Below, piece after piece: positions 6,604 through 6,678 of a DNA stretch of 6,678 bases. The position numbers and the translations under genes are program-made. Source of the DNA: Acidobacteriota bacterium. Its GTDB lineage: Bacteria > Acidobacteriota > Vicinamibacteria > Vicinamibacterales > UBA8438. The stretch lies in assembly GCA_011523485.1 (NCBI GenBank), contig WTGR01000551.1, positions 1 through 6,678 of the forward strand, given 5' to 3'. Numbering within the stretch: position 1 is the first letter of the stretch; every line of letters starts with the position of its first letter. Below the pieces are notes generated by a model that saw only the letters and a program-made list of their open reading frames with translations, was not told the origin of the DNA and did no database searches.

Positions 6604-6678
6604 CTCGCAGCCCGTGGCAAGAGCCCCGCTGCATTCGAGCGGCGATGCATCCCGCGTGGACGGCGTTGCTCCTCGGTC

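Larger units (their letters stand above)
6453..6678 (-). other. Upstream leader of the DUF3738 gene, no supported gene
   Basis: These 226 nt are very GC-rich and no frame gives a recognisable protein. The three minus frames are long and open mainly because stops are rare in such DNA; one ends at 6529 and might be the end of a gene lying outside the window, but nothing in it is recognisable. No sigma-70-like promoter is apparent. The centre holds the tandem repeat at 6548-6587 and the hairpin at 6576-6603. Confidence 0.4.

Noticed and set aside
6392..6634. An 80-codon minus-strand frame overlapping the start of the DUF3738 gene.
   Set aside because: No recognisable protein, out of frame with the strong ribosome site, and overlaps a well-supported gene start by about 60 nt.
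6453..6650. A 66-residue N-terminal extension of the DUF3738 protein from an ATG at 6650.
   Set aside because: The extension is Arg-rich, unlike the family, would bury the signal peptide, and a perfect AAGGAGG stands before the ATG at 6452.

Overview
The window is GC-rich and its three clear genes all lie on the minus strand, so they are read from right to left. All three belong to families greatly expanded in Acidobacteriota: a DUF3738/TIGR03435 'soil-associated' protein, an Oar-like TonB-dependent receptor with an N-terminal carboxypeptidase-regulatory domain, and a VWFA-related (TIGR03436-type) secreted protein. This, with the GC-rich coding bias, points to an acidobacterium or close relative. 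That assignment is inferred from family membership only, because the window has no rRNA or marker gene.

Layout in the direction of transcription: 6678-6453 is a leader with no convincing gene but with tandem and inverted repeats. 6452-5490 encodes a 320-aa membrane-anchored or secreted DUF3738 protein. A 97-nt gap with small inverted repeats follows. 5392-2360 encodes a 1010-aa outer-membrane receptor of the subfamily that appears to lack a normal plug. After 20 nt, 2339-252 encodes a 695-aa exported VWFA-related protein. After 45 nt, 206-15 holds a possible 63-aa single-span membrane protein with a strong ribosome binding site but coding-like composition only in its middle third.

The receptor and the VWFA gene are almost certainly co-transcribed. 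The DUF3738 gene, and the small frame if real, may belong to the same unit; no terminator or clear promoter is visible between any of the genes. All products have export signals or membrane anchors, so the cluster looks like an envelope system: a large outer-membrane beta-barrel plus a secreted or periplasmic VWFA protein plus an anchored DUF3738 protein. The substrate or purpose cannot be read from the sequence. I recognise the families, but none has an established biochemical role. I see no CRISPR array, tRNA, rRNA, insertion sequence or integrase.
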